Positions 25,748 to 35,370 are shown, numbered from the stretch's first letter. The stretch: DNA of 64,000 bases from Streptomyces smaragdinus (GCF_009604385.1 NZ_WEGJ01000032.1:1-64000); one strand, 5' to 3'. Notes: generated by a model not told the origin, from the letters alone. Numbers and translations are program-made.

Positions 25748-25777
25748 TGACCGCCGTCACCGGGAGTACAGGATCGG

Positions 25778-26368
25778 TCACCGGCTCCCCGGCCCCCGCT
25801 CACGGACCATCAGCGCCGCCCGCTTGTCCGGGAGCGTGAGCTCCCCGTGGTGCCGGAAACCCGCGTCCAGGAGCGCCCCGACGCACGGGGCGTTGCGGAT
25901 GTCGGGCTCCGCGACGACCCGTTCGCAGTGCGGCCGGGCGTCCAGGACGAGGCCGGTGACCACCCGCAGCAGCAGGGACCCCAGCCCGCGGCCCCGGTCC
26001 GCCGGGGAGCCGATGAGCAGGTGCAGGCCCATGTCGTACGGCCGGGCCTCGTAGTGGGCGGAGAGGGGGTCGAGATCGGCGCGGTAGATCTCCCAGTAGC
26101 TCATGGGGCGGCCGTCGAGCAGCCCCAGACAGGGGATGCACCCGGCCGCGTACCGGTCGCGCAGATGGGCGGTGACGCGCGCGGGCGCTCCCGCGAGCCC
26201 CCAGTAGGCGTTCACCCGCGGGTCGTTCATCCACCGGTGCAGCAGCGGGAGGTCGCGCGCGGGGCGGACGGGGTCGAGGCGGAAGTGCCCGGCGGGGGTG
26301 TCCGCCGGTTTCCGGTTCCCGGCGGGGTGGGGGAAGGGGAGCCGCAGGACCAGGGTGTCGTCGGTCAC
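25778..26368 (-). CDS. GNAT acyltransferase of siderophore type (IucB/RhbD/MbtK-like)
   Basis: 196 residues. The sequence FRLDPVRPARDLPLLHRWMN followed by DPRVNAYWGL is characteristic of the N-acyltransferases that acetylate diamines or hydroxylamines during siderophore assembly. The acetyl-CoA site is at GSPADRGRGLGSLLLR, and the family end LLDAGFRHHGELTLPDKRAAL is present. GTG 26368 has GAGGAGG 7 bases upstream. It is the last gene of the operon, 22 bases after the synthetase. Confidence 0.85.
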   Translation of the reverse strand: MTDDTLVLRLPFPHPAGNRKPADTPAGHFRLDPVRPARDLPLLHRWMNDPRVNAYWGLAGAPARVTAHLRDRYAAGCIPCLGLLDGRPMSYWEIYRADLDPLSAHYEARPYDMGLHLLIGSPADRGRGLGSLLLRVVTGLVLDARPHCERVVAEPDIRNAPCVGALLDAGFRHHGELTLPDKRAALMVRERGPGSR

Positions 26369-26390
26369 GGCCGGCCTCCTCTCGGGAGCG

Positions 26391-28169
26391 TCAGGTGACG
26401 AGGGGGTTGGGGACGGTGACGTACACGGACTGGGTGTCGACGGGGCCGACGAGCTCGTCCAGGCCGTGCAGCCGGGTGAGGAGATTGGCCTTGCAGCGCA
26501 GGGTCGGGCTGCCCAGCAGCCGGCCCGGCAGCGGTGTGGCGAGGCGGTGCGGGCCGGCGCCGGTCTCCGTGAGGAAGCCGCGGAAGGCGGCGAGCAGCAT
26601 GGGCTCGGGGACGAGGCCGGCGGCGCCGAACGAGCCGATGAGGCCGAGGACGTTGTTGATGCCCAGGTAGTAGGCGAAGCGCTCGTCGGCGACCTCGTCG
26701 GCGACGAACGTGTCGCTCTTTGCGCCGATGCCGGGCAGCCGGCGCTCGAGGTCCGCGCGGCGGGAGTCGCGGAAGTAGTAGCCCTGGTTGTCCCGGTACC
26801 GGCCGCCGGCCGGCCAGCCGTCGGCGTCGAGGACGACCAGGGTGTTCTGCTGGTGCGCCTCCAGGGCGACGCCGGCTTCGGCGTCGAGCCACAGCACGGG
26901 ACGTACGACCGTCTCCAGATACCGCAGGAACCACTCCGCGCCGACCACCTCGGTGGACCGTCCGGTGCGGTGGGCGAGCTCCGCCACGATCTCCTGCAGC
27001 CGGGACCGCGTCCCGCCGCGGCCGACCGGCCGGGGGGCGGTGAGGGCGGCGACGCACCAGACGTCGTCGGTGTCGGCGAACGGCTGATGCCGGATCACCA
27101 CGTCGAGGCCCTGGACCGGGTCGCCGCCGGGTGTGTCGACGCCGAGCCAGGCGGGGTCGCGGACGATGTCGAACCCGGCGCCGGCGGGGCAGGCGGCCGC
27201 CCACTGCTCGCCGAGGCCGGAGCGCAGCAGCCGGTGCACCTCGACGCCGCGGTGCAGCTCCTTGCGGAGGTTCTCCCGGCGGGAGTTGGTGATGCGGATG
27301 CCCAGGGACAGCTTGAGCATGGCGGGGGCGCCGGGGCGGAACACGGTGCGCACCGAGGCCGTGGGGTGCCAGGCCGGTCCGTACGGACCCAGGTCACGCA
27401 GCAGCCCGGCGTCCAGCAGAGCGGCGACCTCGGGGCGGTCGCGCACCTCGCGGGCCTGCCAGGGGTGCACCGGCAGGGGTACGGAGCCGGGCGGCAGGGG
27501 AAGGCCGTCGCCGTCCCCGCCGGCGAGCTGCCGGGCGAGGGCGGGGGCGTCGACGGTGCGCCCGCCCTGGGTCCAGTGGGAGTCGGCGGCGAGGACGGCG
27601 GGGTCCACCGCGTACCAGTGCAGGGGGAAGGAGCCGCGCAGCTCCGGGGAGCAGACGGCGGCCTCGGTGTCGGTCAGGCCCTCGCGGCTGTTGGGCGTGG
27701 GGTGCAGGGGGTGGCCGAGGACGAGCGACTGCTCACCGGTGAGGAAGCGCGCGCGGTCCGCTTCCGCGGGCGGGCGGGCGAGGAACGCGGCGGTACGGCG
27801 GGTGGAGTCGGCGACGCGGGCGACGAGGTCGGTACCGTCACCGCCGGCGCTCGTGTACGCGACCTCGCGGCCGAGCAGCGCGGCGAGGGTGACGGCGTCG
27901 ACCGGCGGGGCGTCGGCGGGGGCGCCGTGCAGCACGGGGCGGCCGAAGCGGTGGTGGCCGGTGGCCGACCAGTACAGGACGGGGACCCGCAGCGCGGCAC
28001 CACTGGCGGGCAGCGGCAGCCGCAGGGTGCCGTCGCCGGGGGGCTCCTGCGCGGTCTCGCGGGTCCAGCAGCGCAGGAGGGCGGCGGTGGCGGCGGCTTC
28101 GGCGGCGGCGGTGGGGTCGGGGTCGTTCACGGGGTCGGCTTCGGCGATCTGGGTGGGGGGTGCGTTCAC
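26391..28169 (-). CDS. NRPS-independent siderophore (NIS) synthetase, IucA/IucC family
   Basis: 592 residues. Family motifs are intact: GHPLHPTPNSREG (about 150), LPVHPWQ, LKLSLGIRITNSRR (about 300), EAHQQN (about 430) and the C-terminal FhuF-like domain with LRCKANLLTRLHG. These enzymes adenylate a carboxylate, usually citrate or succinate, and condense it with an amine or hydroxylamine. The GTG start at 28169 lacks a strong ribosome site; GTG 28130 is an alternative. It is the middle gene of a three-gene cluster resembling SCO5799-5801 of S. coelicolor. Confidence 0.9.
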   Translation of the reverse strand: MNAPPTQIAEADPVNDPDPTAAAEAAATAALLRCWTRETAQEPPGDGTLRLPLPASGAALRVPVLYWSATGHHRFGRPVLHGAPADAPPVDAVTLAALLGREVAYTSAGGDGTDLVARVADSTRRTAAFLARPPAEADRARFLTGEQSLVLGHPLHPTPNSREGLTDTEAAVCSPELRGSFPLHWYAVDPAVLAADSHWTQGGRTVDAPALARQLAGGDGDGLPLPPGSVPLPVHPWQAREVRDRPEVAALLDAGLLRDLGPYGPAWHPTASVRTVFRPGAPAMLKLSLGIRITNSRRENLRKELHRGVEVHRLLRSGLGEQWAAACPAGAGFDIVRDPAWLGVDTPGGDPVQGLDVVIRHQPFADTDDVWCVAALTAPRPVGRGGTRSRLQEIVAELAHRTGRSTEVVGAEWFLRYLETVVRPVLWLDAEAGVALEAHQQNTLVVLDADGWPAGGRYRDNQGYYFRDSRRADLERRLPGIGAKSDTFVADEVADERFAYYLGINNVLGLIGSFGAAGLVPEPMLLAAFRGFLTETGAGPHRLATPLPGRLLGSPTLRCKANLLTRLHGLDELVGPVDTQSVYVTVPNPLVT

Positions 28170-28206
28170 TGCGGTTCCCGGGGACGGTTGCGGTACGGGG
28201 ACGGGC

Positions 28207-29580
28207 TCACCGGCGGCCTCCGGGGAGCACGGACAGGCTGCGGTGGCGGCGCTGCGGGGCGTGGCCGGAGGTGGGACGGCCGTCGGGGGCCGGGTGGCCG
28301 CGTCCGGCGGCCGTGAGGGCGTCGGCCAGGCGGTCCAGGACGGCGGCGGTCTGCTCCTCCGTGATGGTCAGCGGGGGGAGGAGGCGTACGACGCTGTCGT
28401 GCCGGCCGCCGAGCTCGACGATCAGCCCGCGGTCCAGGCATGCCCGCTGGACGGCGGCGGCCAGCGCGGGGGCGTGCGGATGGGGGGCATCGCCGCGGTC
28501 GGGGTCGACGAGCTCCAGGCCCAGCATCAGGCCCCGGCCGCGGACGTCGCCGACGCAGGGGTGGTCGGCGGCCAGGGCGCGCAGGGCGGTGATCATCCGG
28601 CGGCCGAGGCCCGCGGCGCGCCGGTCGAGTCCGTTCTCCCGGACGAACCGGAGGGTGGCGGCGCCGGCGGCCATGGCGAGCTGATTGCCCCGGAAGCCGC
28701 CGGCGGCGGGGCCCGGCGGCCAGAGGTCGAGGTCCCGGTCGTAAACGACGGCGGCGAGCGGGAGGCCGCCGCCGATCGCGCGGGAGAGCACCATCACGTC
28801 GGGGACGACGCCGCTGTGCTCGACGGCCCAGAGGGTCCCGGTGCGGCCGACGCCGGTCTGCACCTCGTCGGCGATCAGGGGGATGCCGTGCCGCTCGGTG
28901 AGCCGGCGCATCCGGCGCAGCCAGCCGTCCGGGGCCGGGAGGACGCCGCCCGCGCCCTGCACGGGCTCGACGATCATCGCGGCGGCCGGTCCGACGCCGC
29001 CCCGGGGGTCGCCGAGCACGCCCTCCGTCCAGCGGGCGGCGAGCTCGGCGCCCTGCTCGCCGCCGACGCCGAAGGGGCAGCGGTAGTCGTACGGGAACGG
29101 CAGCCGGGTCACCCCGGCGCCGGGGGCGCCGGCGGTCATGCCGTGGTGCGCCCCGGCGAACGCGAGGACGCCGTCGCGTCCGGTGGCCGCCCGGGTCAGC
29201 CGCAGGGCGGCCTCGACGGCGTCCGTCCCGGTGGGGCCGCAGAACTGGATACGGGCCCGGTCGGCGAGCCCGGCGGGCAGGGTACGGAACAGCTCGGTCG
29301 TGAAGGCGTCCCGCACCGGCGTGGCCAGGTCGGGGGCGTGCAGCGGGGCGCCGGAGTCGAGGACGGCGCGGACGGCCTCCCGCACCACCGGATGGTTGTG
29401 CCCGAGGGCGAGGGCGCCGGCGCCGGAATGGCAGTCGAGGAAGCGGCGGCCGTCGGCGCCCTCGACGGTCAGCCCGCGGGCGCGGACGGGCACGACCGGC
29501 AGCGAACGGGCGTAGGTACGGGCGGTCGCCTCGCGCAGCGAGTGCCGCCGCAGGACGGCCTCGCGCTCCGCTGCGTGCAC
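28207..29580 (-). CDS. Diaminobutyrate aminotransferase-like protein lacking the PLP lysine
   Basis: 457 residues, class III aminotransferase fold most like diaminobutyrate:2-oxoglutarate transaminases of siderophore clusters. Recognisable are LDCHSGAGALALGHNHP, GPTGTDAVEAALRL and the cofactor-ring Asp in IADEVQTGVGRTG. The Schiff-base lysine is missing: the motif LSKAIGG reads LSRAIGG (codon CGC at about 28781-28783). The loop after HHGMTAGA looks shortened, and the GTFRGN segment reads GGFRGN. It is probably inactive as a transaminase or has a changed role. GTG 29580 has GGAGGGAGAG upstream. First gene of the operon. Confidence 0.85.
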   Translation of the reverse strand: MHAAEREAVLRRHSLREATARTYARSLPVVPVRARGLTVEGADGRRFLDCHSGAGALALGHNHPVVREAVRAVLDSGAPLHAPDLATPVRDAFTTELFRTLPAGLADRARIQFCGPTGTDAVEAALRLTRAATGRDGVLAFAGAHHGMTAGAPGAGVTRLPFPYDYRCPFGVGGEQGAELAARWTEGVLGDPRGGVGPAAAMIVEPVQGAGGVLPAPDGWLRRMRRLTERHGIPLIADEVQTGVGRTGTLWAVEHSGVVPDVMVLSRAIGGGLPLAAVVYDRDLDLWPPGPAAGGFRGNQLAMAAGAATLRFVRENGLDRRAAGLGRRMITALRALAADHPCVGDVRGRGLMLGLELVDPDRGDAPHPHAPALAAAVQRACLDRGLIVELGGRHDSVVRLLPPLTITEEQTAAVLDRLADALTAAGRGHPAPDGRPTSGHAPQRRHRSLSVLPGGRR

Positions 29581-29732
29581 GGGCTCTCCCTCCGGGTCCC
29601 GGGGGCCGGGTGTCCCCCGTCCGTACCAACGACGCGGGCGCCCGGGGGCCACGGCCGGTCCGAAGATCCTTCCGGGCCGGGGAACCGTGGACGGATGTGC
29701 GCCGTCCCCATGAGCACCGGCATAGTGGGGAC

Positions 29733-29755
29733 TTGGCCCCGAAAAATGGGGTCAA
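29733..29755. promoter_or_regulatory. Inverted repeat upstream of the protease gene
   Basis: TTGGCCCC-GAAAAAT-GGGGTCAA has 7 of 8 paired positions. It lies 38 bases before the protease start, in the divergent gap shared with the siderophore operon. It may be an operator. No iron-box (DmdR/IdeR-type) sequence is visible in 29581-29793. Confidence 0.4.
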
Positions 29756-29793
29756 TTGTTCGAAGTTTTCATACGTATGGGGGAGTTCGTTCC

Positions 29794-30987
29794 ATGCCCG
29801 TTTCTGGGTACCGCCGAGCCGTCGCGACGCGTGGCCGGCGCAAGGGTGTTGCACGGCGCGCCGCGGGCGCTGTCGCTCTCGTCACTGCTCTGGCCCTGAC
29901 GGCCGCGGGCTGCTCGAGCGGCGACGACAAGGGGGCGGACGCCAAGTCGGCCCCCACACAGGACGAGTTCCAGCTGCCCGACGACCTCGAGTCGTCGCTG
30001 GAGGATCTCGGGATCAACCTGGACGACTGGAAAGACGGCGCCTGGAAGAACTGGGACCAGGACGACTGGCTGCGCGAGGCCGGGGACTTCATCAACCCGA
30101 TCATCGAGGACCTGTGGGGCCCGGAGCGGATGCGCGACGCGGACGAGCCGAAGGAGGAGCAGGTGCCCGCGGACACCGGTGACGATCAGGGCGTGAGCGA
30201 CCCCGATCCGCAGCCGCTGGACGCCGCGGAGATCACCGCCCCGTACCGGCAGAACGCCTCCCCGGTGGGGAAGCTGTTCTTCGACGGTCCCGAGGGCTCG
30301 ATGGTGTGCTCCGGCACGGTGGTCGCCGATCCGGCGAACCCCGGCAAGTCGAATCTGGTGGCGACGGCGGGGCACTGCGTGCACGCCGGTCACGACGGCG
30401 GCTGGTACCGCAACGTGGCGTTCGTGCCGTCCTACAACTCCGCCGGGAAGCCGGCCGACCAGCTGCGGGACGCGCCGCGCGAGGAGCTCGCGCCGATCGG
30501 TGTGTGGTGGGCGGACAAGGCCCGTACCACCGACCAGTGGATCTCCGAGGGCAAGTCGCAGGGCGGGGCGGGAGCGCCGTACGACTTCGCGATGCTGCAC
30601 GTGAAGCCGGAGGACGGCGGGACGAAGTCGCTGGAGGAGACGACGGGCGCGGCGGTGCCGGTGGCGTTCGACGCGCCGGCCGTGGCGGACTCCCCCGATG
30701 TGACGGCGATGGGGTATCCGGAGGCCAAGCCGTACGACGGGCAGCGGATCTTCTCGTGCGAGAACGACCCGGGGCGGCTGTCGATCAACCCCGACCAGCC
30801 GACGATGTACCGCATCGGCTGCTCGATGACGGCCGGGTCCTCGGGCGGCGGCTGGTTCTCCGGCGAGGGGAACGGGCGGAAGCTGGTGTCGGTGACGTCG
30901 ATCGGCTCCCTGAACCAGGCGTGGCTGGCCGGGCCGCATCTGGGGGCCGAGGCCAAGGGTGTGTTCGACCAGGTCAGCGCGGGCTGA
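29794..30987 (+). CDS. Secreted trypsin-like serine peptidase with lipoprotein-like signal
   Basis: 397 residues. A basic N-terminus (RRAVATRGRRKGVARRAAG) leads into a hydrophobic stretch ending LTAAGCSSGDD, so the protein is exported and may be lipidated at Cys about 40. A very acidic linker (LEDLGINLDDWKDGAWKNW) follows. The peptidase domain has His in VATAGHCVHAG, Asp in YDFAMLHV and Ser in MTAGSSGGGWF, the V8/trypsin-like triad. ATG 29794 has GGGGGAG 8 bases before it. It should act outside the membrane. Substrate unknown. Confidence 0.88.
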   Translation: MPVSGYRRAVATRGRRKGVARRAAGAVALVTALALTAAGCSSGDDKGADAKSAPTQDEFQLPDDLESSLEDLGINLDDWKDGAWKNWDQDDWLREAGDFINPIIEDLWGPERMRDADEPKEEQVPADTGDDQGVSDPDPQPLDAAEITAPYRQNASPVGKLFFDGPEGSMVCSGTVVADPANPGKSNLVATAGHCVHAGHDGGWYRNVAFVPSYNSAGKPADQLRDAPREELAPIGVWWADKARTTDQWISEGKSQGGAGAPYDFAMLHVKPEDGGTKSLEETTGAAVPVAFDAPAVADSPDVTAMGYPEAKPYDGQRIFSCENDPGRLSINPDQPTMYRIGCSMTAGSSGGGWFSGEGNGRKLVSVTSIGSLNQAWLAGPHLGAEAKGVFDQVSAG

Positions 30988-30998
30988 CCGGAGACGAG

Positions 30999-31034
30999 GA
31001 CGGGCGCCGCTCCCCTTGGGGGACGGCGCCCGTC
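30999..31034. terminator. Bidirectional terminator between protease gene and recX
   Basis: GACGGGCGCCG (30999-31009) pairs with CGGCGCCCGTC (31024-31034). An inner TCCCC/GGGGA extends the stem to a 3-base loop with one bulged base. Confidence 0.8.
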
Positions 31035-31048
31035 GGCGTGTCCGGCGC

Positions 31049-31681
31049 TCAGTCGTCGAGGTCGCCGAGGTCGTCCGTGTCCTCACCCTCCGCCTCCAGG
31101 GCCTCCCGGACGACCCGCAGGGCCAGGCCCTGGGAGTAGCCCTTGCGGGCCAGCATCCCGGCCAGCCTGCGCAGACGCTTGTCGCGGTCCAGGCCGCGGG
31201 TGCCGCGGAGTCTGCGGTCGACCAGCTCACGGGCGGTGGCCCGCTCCTGGTCGGGGTCGAGTCGCTCGACCGCCTCGTCGATCAGCGCGGGGTCCACGCC
31301 CTTGGTGCGCAGCTCCCCCGCGAGGGCGCGGCGGGCCAGACCCCGGCCGTGGTGGCGGGACTCGACCCAGGCGGCGGCGAACGCGGCGTCGTCGATCAGG
31401 CCCACCTCCTCGAAACGCGAGAGGACCTGATCGGCGATCTCCTCGGGGATGTCCCGCTTGGCCAGCGCCTCGGCCAGCTGCTTGCGCGTCCGGGCCGTGC
31501 CCGTGAGCAGGCGCAGACAGATGGCCCGCGCCCGCTCGGCGGGATCGGCCGGAGCCCCGGAGGCCGTCCGGCCGGCCGTCTCCCCCGGCTCCCGCCGCCG
31601 TCCCCTCGGCGGGCGGGAGGCACCGTCCCCGGACCCCGGGCCGTCCCCCGCGGCCGGAGCCCACTGCGTACGACGGGTCAC
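31049..31681 (-). CDS. recX: RecX, regulator of RecA
   Basis: 210 residues. The first 45 are Pro/Arg/Gly-rich. The three-helix RecX repeats follow: CLRLLTGTARTRKQLAEAL, then FEEVGLIDDAAFAAAWVESR, then RRLAGMLARKGYSQGLALRV. RecX binds RecA filaments and limits their activity. The gene begins only 4 bases after the recA stop region, so both are transcribed together from the recA promoters. Confidence 0.95.
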   Translation of the reverse strand: MTRRTQWAPAAGDGPGSGDGASRPPRGRRREPGETAGRTASGAPADPAERARAICLRLLTGTARTRKQLAEALAKRDIPEEIADQVLSRFEEVGLIDDAAFAAAWVESRHHGRGLARRALAGELRTKGVDPALIDEAVERLDPDQERATARELVDRRLRGTRGLDRDKRLRRLAGMLARKGYSQGLALRVVREALEAEGEDTDDLGDLDD

Positions 31682-31685
31682 CGCC

Positions 31686-32828
<1,143 letters not shown>

Positions 32829-32871
32829 GGGTTCCACCCGGGATGTCTGAGTCGATCGCTTCACGTCCACG

Positions 32872-32894
32872 ACGCTAGCGGGTACCACTGACAA
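32872..32894 (-). promoter_or_regulatory. RecA-NDp promoter of recA
   Basis: Minus strand: TTGTCAGTG (32886-32894), GTACCCGC (8 bases), then TAGCGT (32872-32877). This is an exact match to the consensus tTGTCRGTG-N8-TAnnnT, with about 43 bases from the -10 to the start codon. Confidence 0.9.
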
Positions 32895-32980
32895 TCCGCC
32901 GGGGCGTCGCTCCGGCCTGTGGATAACTCACGGCTGCCAGGTGGGTCACCACCCGGAAATCACCGGGCCGGAGACTCCAT

Positions 32981-32996
32981 CTGAATGGATGTTCGA
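32981..32996. promoter_or_regulatory. LexA-box-like site upstream of recA
   Basis: CTGAATGGATGTTCGA matches TCGAAC-N4-GTTCGA with a perfect right half and GAA conserved on the left. It lies about 85 bases upstream of the RecA-NDp element. Confidence 0.5.
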
Positions 32997-33093
32997 TTTC
33001 CGTGTCAAGCGGAACACCACCCCGCCCCCCGCGCCGTACGACACCGCGAGATCGCGGCCGCGGCCGGCGCGGGGGCGGCCTTGCTCCGGGGCG

Positions 33094-33360
33094 CTAACCG
33101 CGGACGCCCTCGCCCGCCTCGCTGTCGGCCGCCTCGTCCGGCGACTGCTGCTTGGGGATCTCCACGTCCTCGGCCTCCGCGTCCACGGCCTCCGCGGCAT
33201 CCGTGACCTCCGCGTCCTCCGTGACCTGTGCCGCATCATCGGCCTTTGCGGTCACCGGAGCCCCGGGAACGGCCGCCGCGGCCTCCGCCGGCTCCGCCGC
33301 CGCGCCACCGTCGCCCGACCCGCCGCCTCCGCGACCGAGCAGCCTGGCAAAAACGCCCAT
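33094..33360 (-). CDS. Small acidic protein with conserved ends
   Basis: 88 residues. The N-terminus MGVFARLLGRG and the C-terminal motif VEIPKQQSPDEAADSEAGEG resemble a small conserved Streptomyces protein I have seen next to recA-region genes. The middle is low-complexity Ala/Glu/Asp. ATG 33360 has an excellent site (GGAGGAG, about 10 bases upstream). It lies upstream of recA in the same direction with a 265-base gap holding the recA promoters. No catalytic motif; function unknown. Confidence 0.7.
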   Translation of the reverse strand: MGVFARLLGRGGGGSGDGGAAAEPAEAAAAVPGAPVTAKADDAAQVTEDAEVTDAAEAVDAEAEDVEIPKQQSPDEAADSEAGEGVRG

Positions 33361-33530
33361 GTCTCCATCTCCTCCGTATCGACCGTGAGGGCGACGTCCC
33401 GGGCCCTCCGGGCATCCCGTCGCGCCGCCCGTGACCGGCGGCCGAACCTCGCAACGGCCAACGACGTCACCGATGACACGTCACGTCCCTCGTTCGTGGC
33501 CGGACCGGGCCGTTTGCGAGACTGACCCCC

Positions 33531-34481
33531 GTGACCAACGAGCCCAACCGCCCCCAGGTCGTCGCCGTGGTCGGCGCGACCGCCGCCGGCAAGTCCGATC
33601 TGGGCGTCGCCCTCGCCCTCGCGCTGGACGGCGAGGTCGTCAACGCCGACTCCATGCAGCTCTACCGGGGCATGGACATCGGCACCGCGAAGCTGACCGA
33701 GGCGGAGCGCCGGGGCGTACCGCACCGGCTGCTGGACGTCTGGGACGTCACCGAGACCGCCAGCGTCGCCGAGTACCAGCGGCTGGCCCGGACCGAGATC
33801 GACCGGCTGCTGGCCGAGGGCCGCACCCCGGTGCTGGTGGGCGGCTCCGGACTGTACGTCCGGGGGGCGATCGACGCGATGGAGTTCCCCGGCACCGATC
33901 CCGCGGTGCGGGCGGCGCTGGAGGCGGAGCTGGAGCGGGTGGGCCCCGGGGAGCTGCACCGGCGGCTGGCCGCGGCCGACCCGGCGGCGGCGCGGGCGAT
34001 CCTGCCGAGCAACGGCCGGCGCGTGGTGCGCGCCCTGGAGGTGATCGAGATCACCGGACGGCCGTTCACGGCGAACCTCCCCGGGCCCGAGTCCGTCTAC
34101 GACACCGTACAGATCGGCGTGGAGGTCCCCCGCCCGGAGCTGGACGAGCGGATCGCGCTGCGGGTCGACCGGATGTGGGAGGCCGGCCTGGTCGACGAGG
34201 TACGGGGGCTGGAGGCTCGGGGGCTGCGCGAGGGGCGTACCGCCTCCCGGGCGCTGGGGTACCAGCAGGTACTCGCGTTCCTGGCCGGCGCGTGCACGCA
34301 GGACGAGGCGCGCGCCGAGACGGTCCGCGCCACCAAACGCTTCGCCCGCCGCCAGGACTCGTGGTTCCGGCGCGATCCGCGGGTGCGCTGGCTGAGCGGT
34401 TCGGCGCCGGACCGCGCGGGGCTGGCACAGCGCGCGGCGGAGCTCCTCGGGACCGTACGGGCGGAACACCGGCCCGGCTGA
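33531..34481 (+). CDS. miaA: tRNA dimethylallyltransferase
   Basis: 316 residues. P-loop GATAAGKSDLG is near residue 15, DSMQLYRGMDIGTAK near 40, and the tRNA-binding SRALGYQQ is near 240. It transfers a dimethylallyl group to A37 of tRNAs reading U-starting codons, which MiaB (39.7 kb) then methylthiolates. GTG 33531 appears leaderless: GAGACT (33518-33523) lies 7 bases upstream. Confidence 0.95.
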   Translation: MTNEPNRPQVVAVVGATAAGKSDLGVALALALDGEVVNADSMQLYRGMDIGTAKLTEAERRGVPHRLLDVWDVTETASVAEYQRLARTEIDRLLAEGRTPVLVGGSGLYVRGAIDAMEFPGTDPAVRAALEAELERVGPGELHRRLAAADPAAARAILPSNGRRVVRALEVIEITGRPFTANLPGPESVYDTVQIGVEVPRPELDERIALRVDRMWEAGLVDEVRGLEARGLREGRTASRALGYQQVLAFLAGACTQDEARAETVRATKRFARRQDSWFRRDPRVRWLSGSAPDRAGLAQRAAELLGTVRAEHRPG

Positions 34482-34842
34482 CGGAACTTCGGCGGCGGAC
34501 CGGAGCAATCCCCGCCGTTTCGGGTGCCGTTGGTCACCATCGCCGGGAAGATGCCGGGCCGTGACCTGAACCGGTGCCGGCACCTCGTCGAGCGCATGAT
34601 CAAAACGCCTGGTGAAGCGGCGTCCGAAGCGCCGCGTACGGCCTGCAGAAACGATTACCGGGAGTCATAACAGCCTGATCACGTGATGGCATCGGGACGC
34701 TCTGACGGCGCTTGTGGCCGGGGGCGGCATGCCATCATCGAGACCGGTCGAACCGTGTCACCAGAGGCTTCACGGCCCCTGTGAGCGTGTTCGGCGAAGC
34801 CGCGTCGTGCAGGTCACCGGAAGGTTGGGAGGGCACGTGGCA
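34482..34842. other. Gap after miaA with a 9-base inverted repeat and a short palindrome
   Basis: No gene-like frame is convincing in these 361 bases. ATCACGTGAT (34678-34687) is a perfect palindrome overlapping TGATGGCAT (34684-34692), which is exactly complementary to ATGCCATCA (34729-34737) 36 bases on. This could be an RNA structure or protein sites. The downstream membrane protein's promoter must also lie here. Confidence 0.4.
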
Positions 34843-35352
34843 ATGGAAGCCGGCCCTCGTGACAGCCGTCAGGACCCTCCGCCATCGTCCGACGCGCGTG
34901 ACGGGCACCCCGCGGACGCGAAGCCGTCGCACGACGACAGCCCGCGGGACACAGCGGAGCTGCTGCACGACGCGCCGCGGGACGAGCCCGAGCCGGAGCT
35001 GCCCGTCGTCGAGGAGTCCTTCCGCGAGCTCCGCCCGCCGCGGCTGTTCCGTGTCTGGCAGCTCGCCCCGATCGTCGGCTGCGCCGTCGTCGGCTCCCTC
35101 ATGTTCGCCTTCCCGCTCGCCTTCGAGTTCGGCGACGGCGGCGCGGTGGTCGCGATGCTGGGGCTGCTGATCAGCCTGAGCGCCGGCGGCTGGGCGCTGA
35201 TGGCCGCCCGCCGGGTCGGCTACACGCTGCCGGGGCTGCCGGGCCGGGACGAGGCGGACCGCCGCGCGGACTGGCGGATCGTGCTGCTGTACGCCGCTAC
35301 GGTCGCCCTGCTGGCCGCCCTCGCGATCTGGCGCATCGCCCGGCTGCGCTGA
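34843..35352 (+). CDS. Hypothetical membrane protein
   Basis: 169 residues. The first 70 are acidic and Pro/Asp-rich (cytoplasmic), including EPELPVVEESFRELRPPRL. Three hydrophobic segments follow: IVGCAVVGSLMFAFPLAF, VAMLGLLISLSAGGWALM and IVLLYAATVALLAALAIW. ATG 34843 lies 9 bases after GGGAGGG; GTG 34837 is an alternative. It is directly upstream of dapF on the same strand. I do not recognise a functional family. Confidence 0.7.
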   Translation: MEAGPRDSRQDPPPSSDARDGHPADAKPSHDDSPRDTAELLHDAPRDEPEPELPVVEESFRELRPPRLFRVWQLAPIVGCAVVGSLMFAFPLAFEFGDGGAVVAMLGLLISLSAGGWALMAARRVGYTLPGLPGRDEADRRADWRIVLLYAATVALLAALAIWRIARLR

Positions 35353-35370
35353 CCCCGTACGATCGGGTCC

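Noticed and set aside
29581..29793. An iron-responsive (DmdR/IdeR) box for the siderophore operon.
   Set aside because: No TTAGGTTAGGCTAACC-like sequence is present; the only inverted repeat (29733-29755) does not resemble it.
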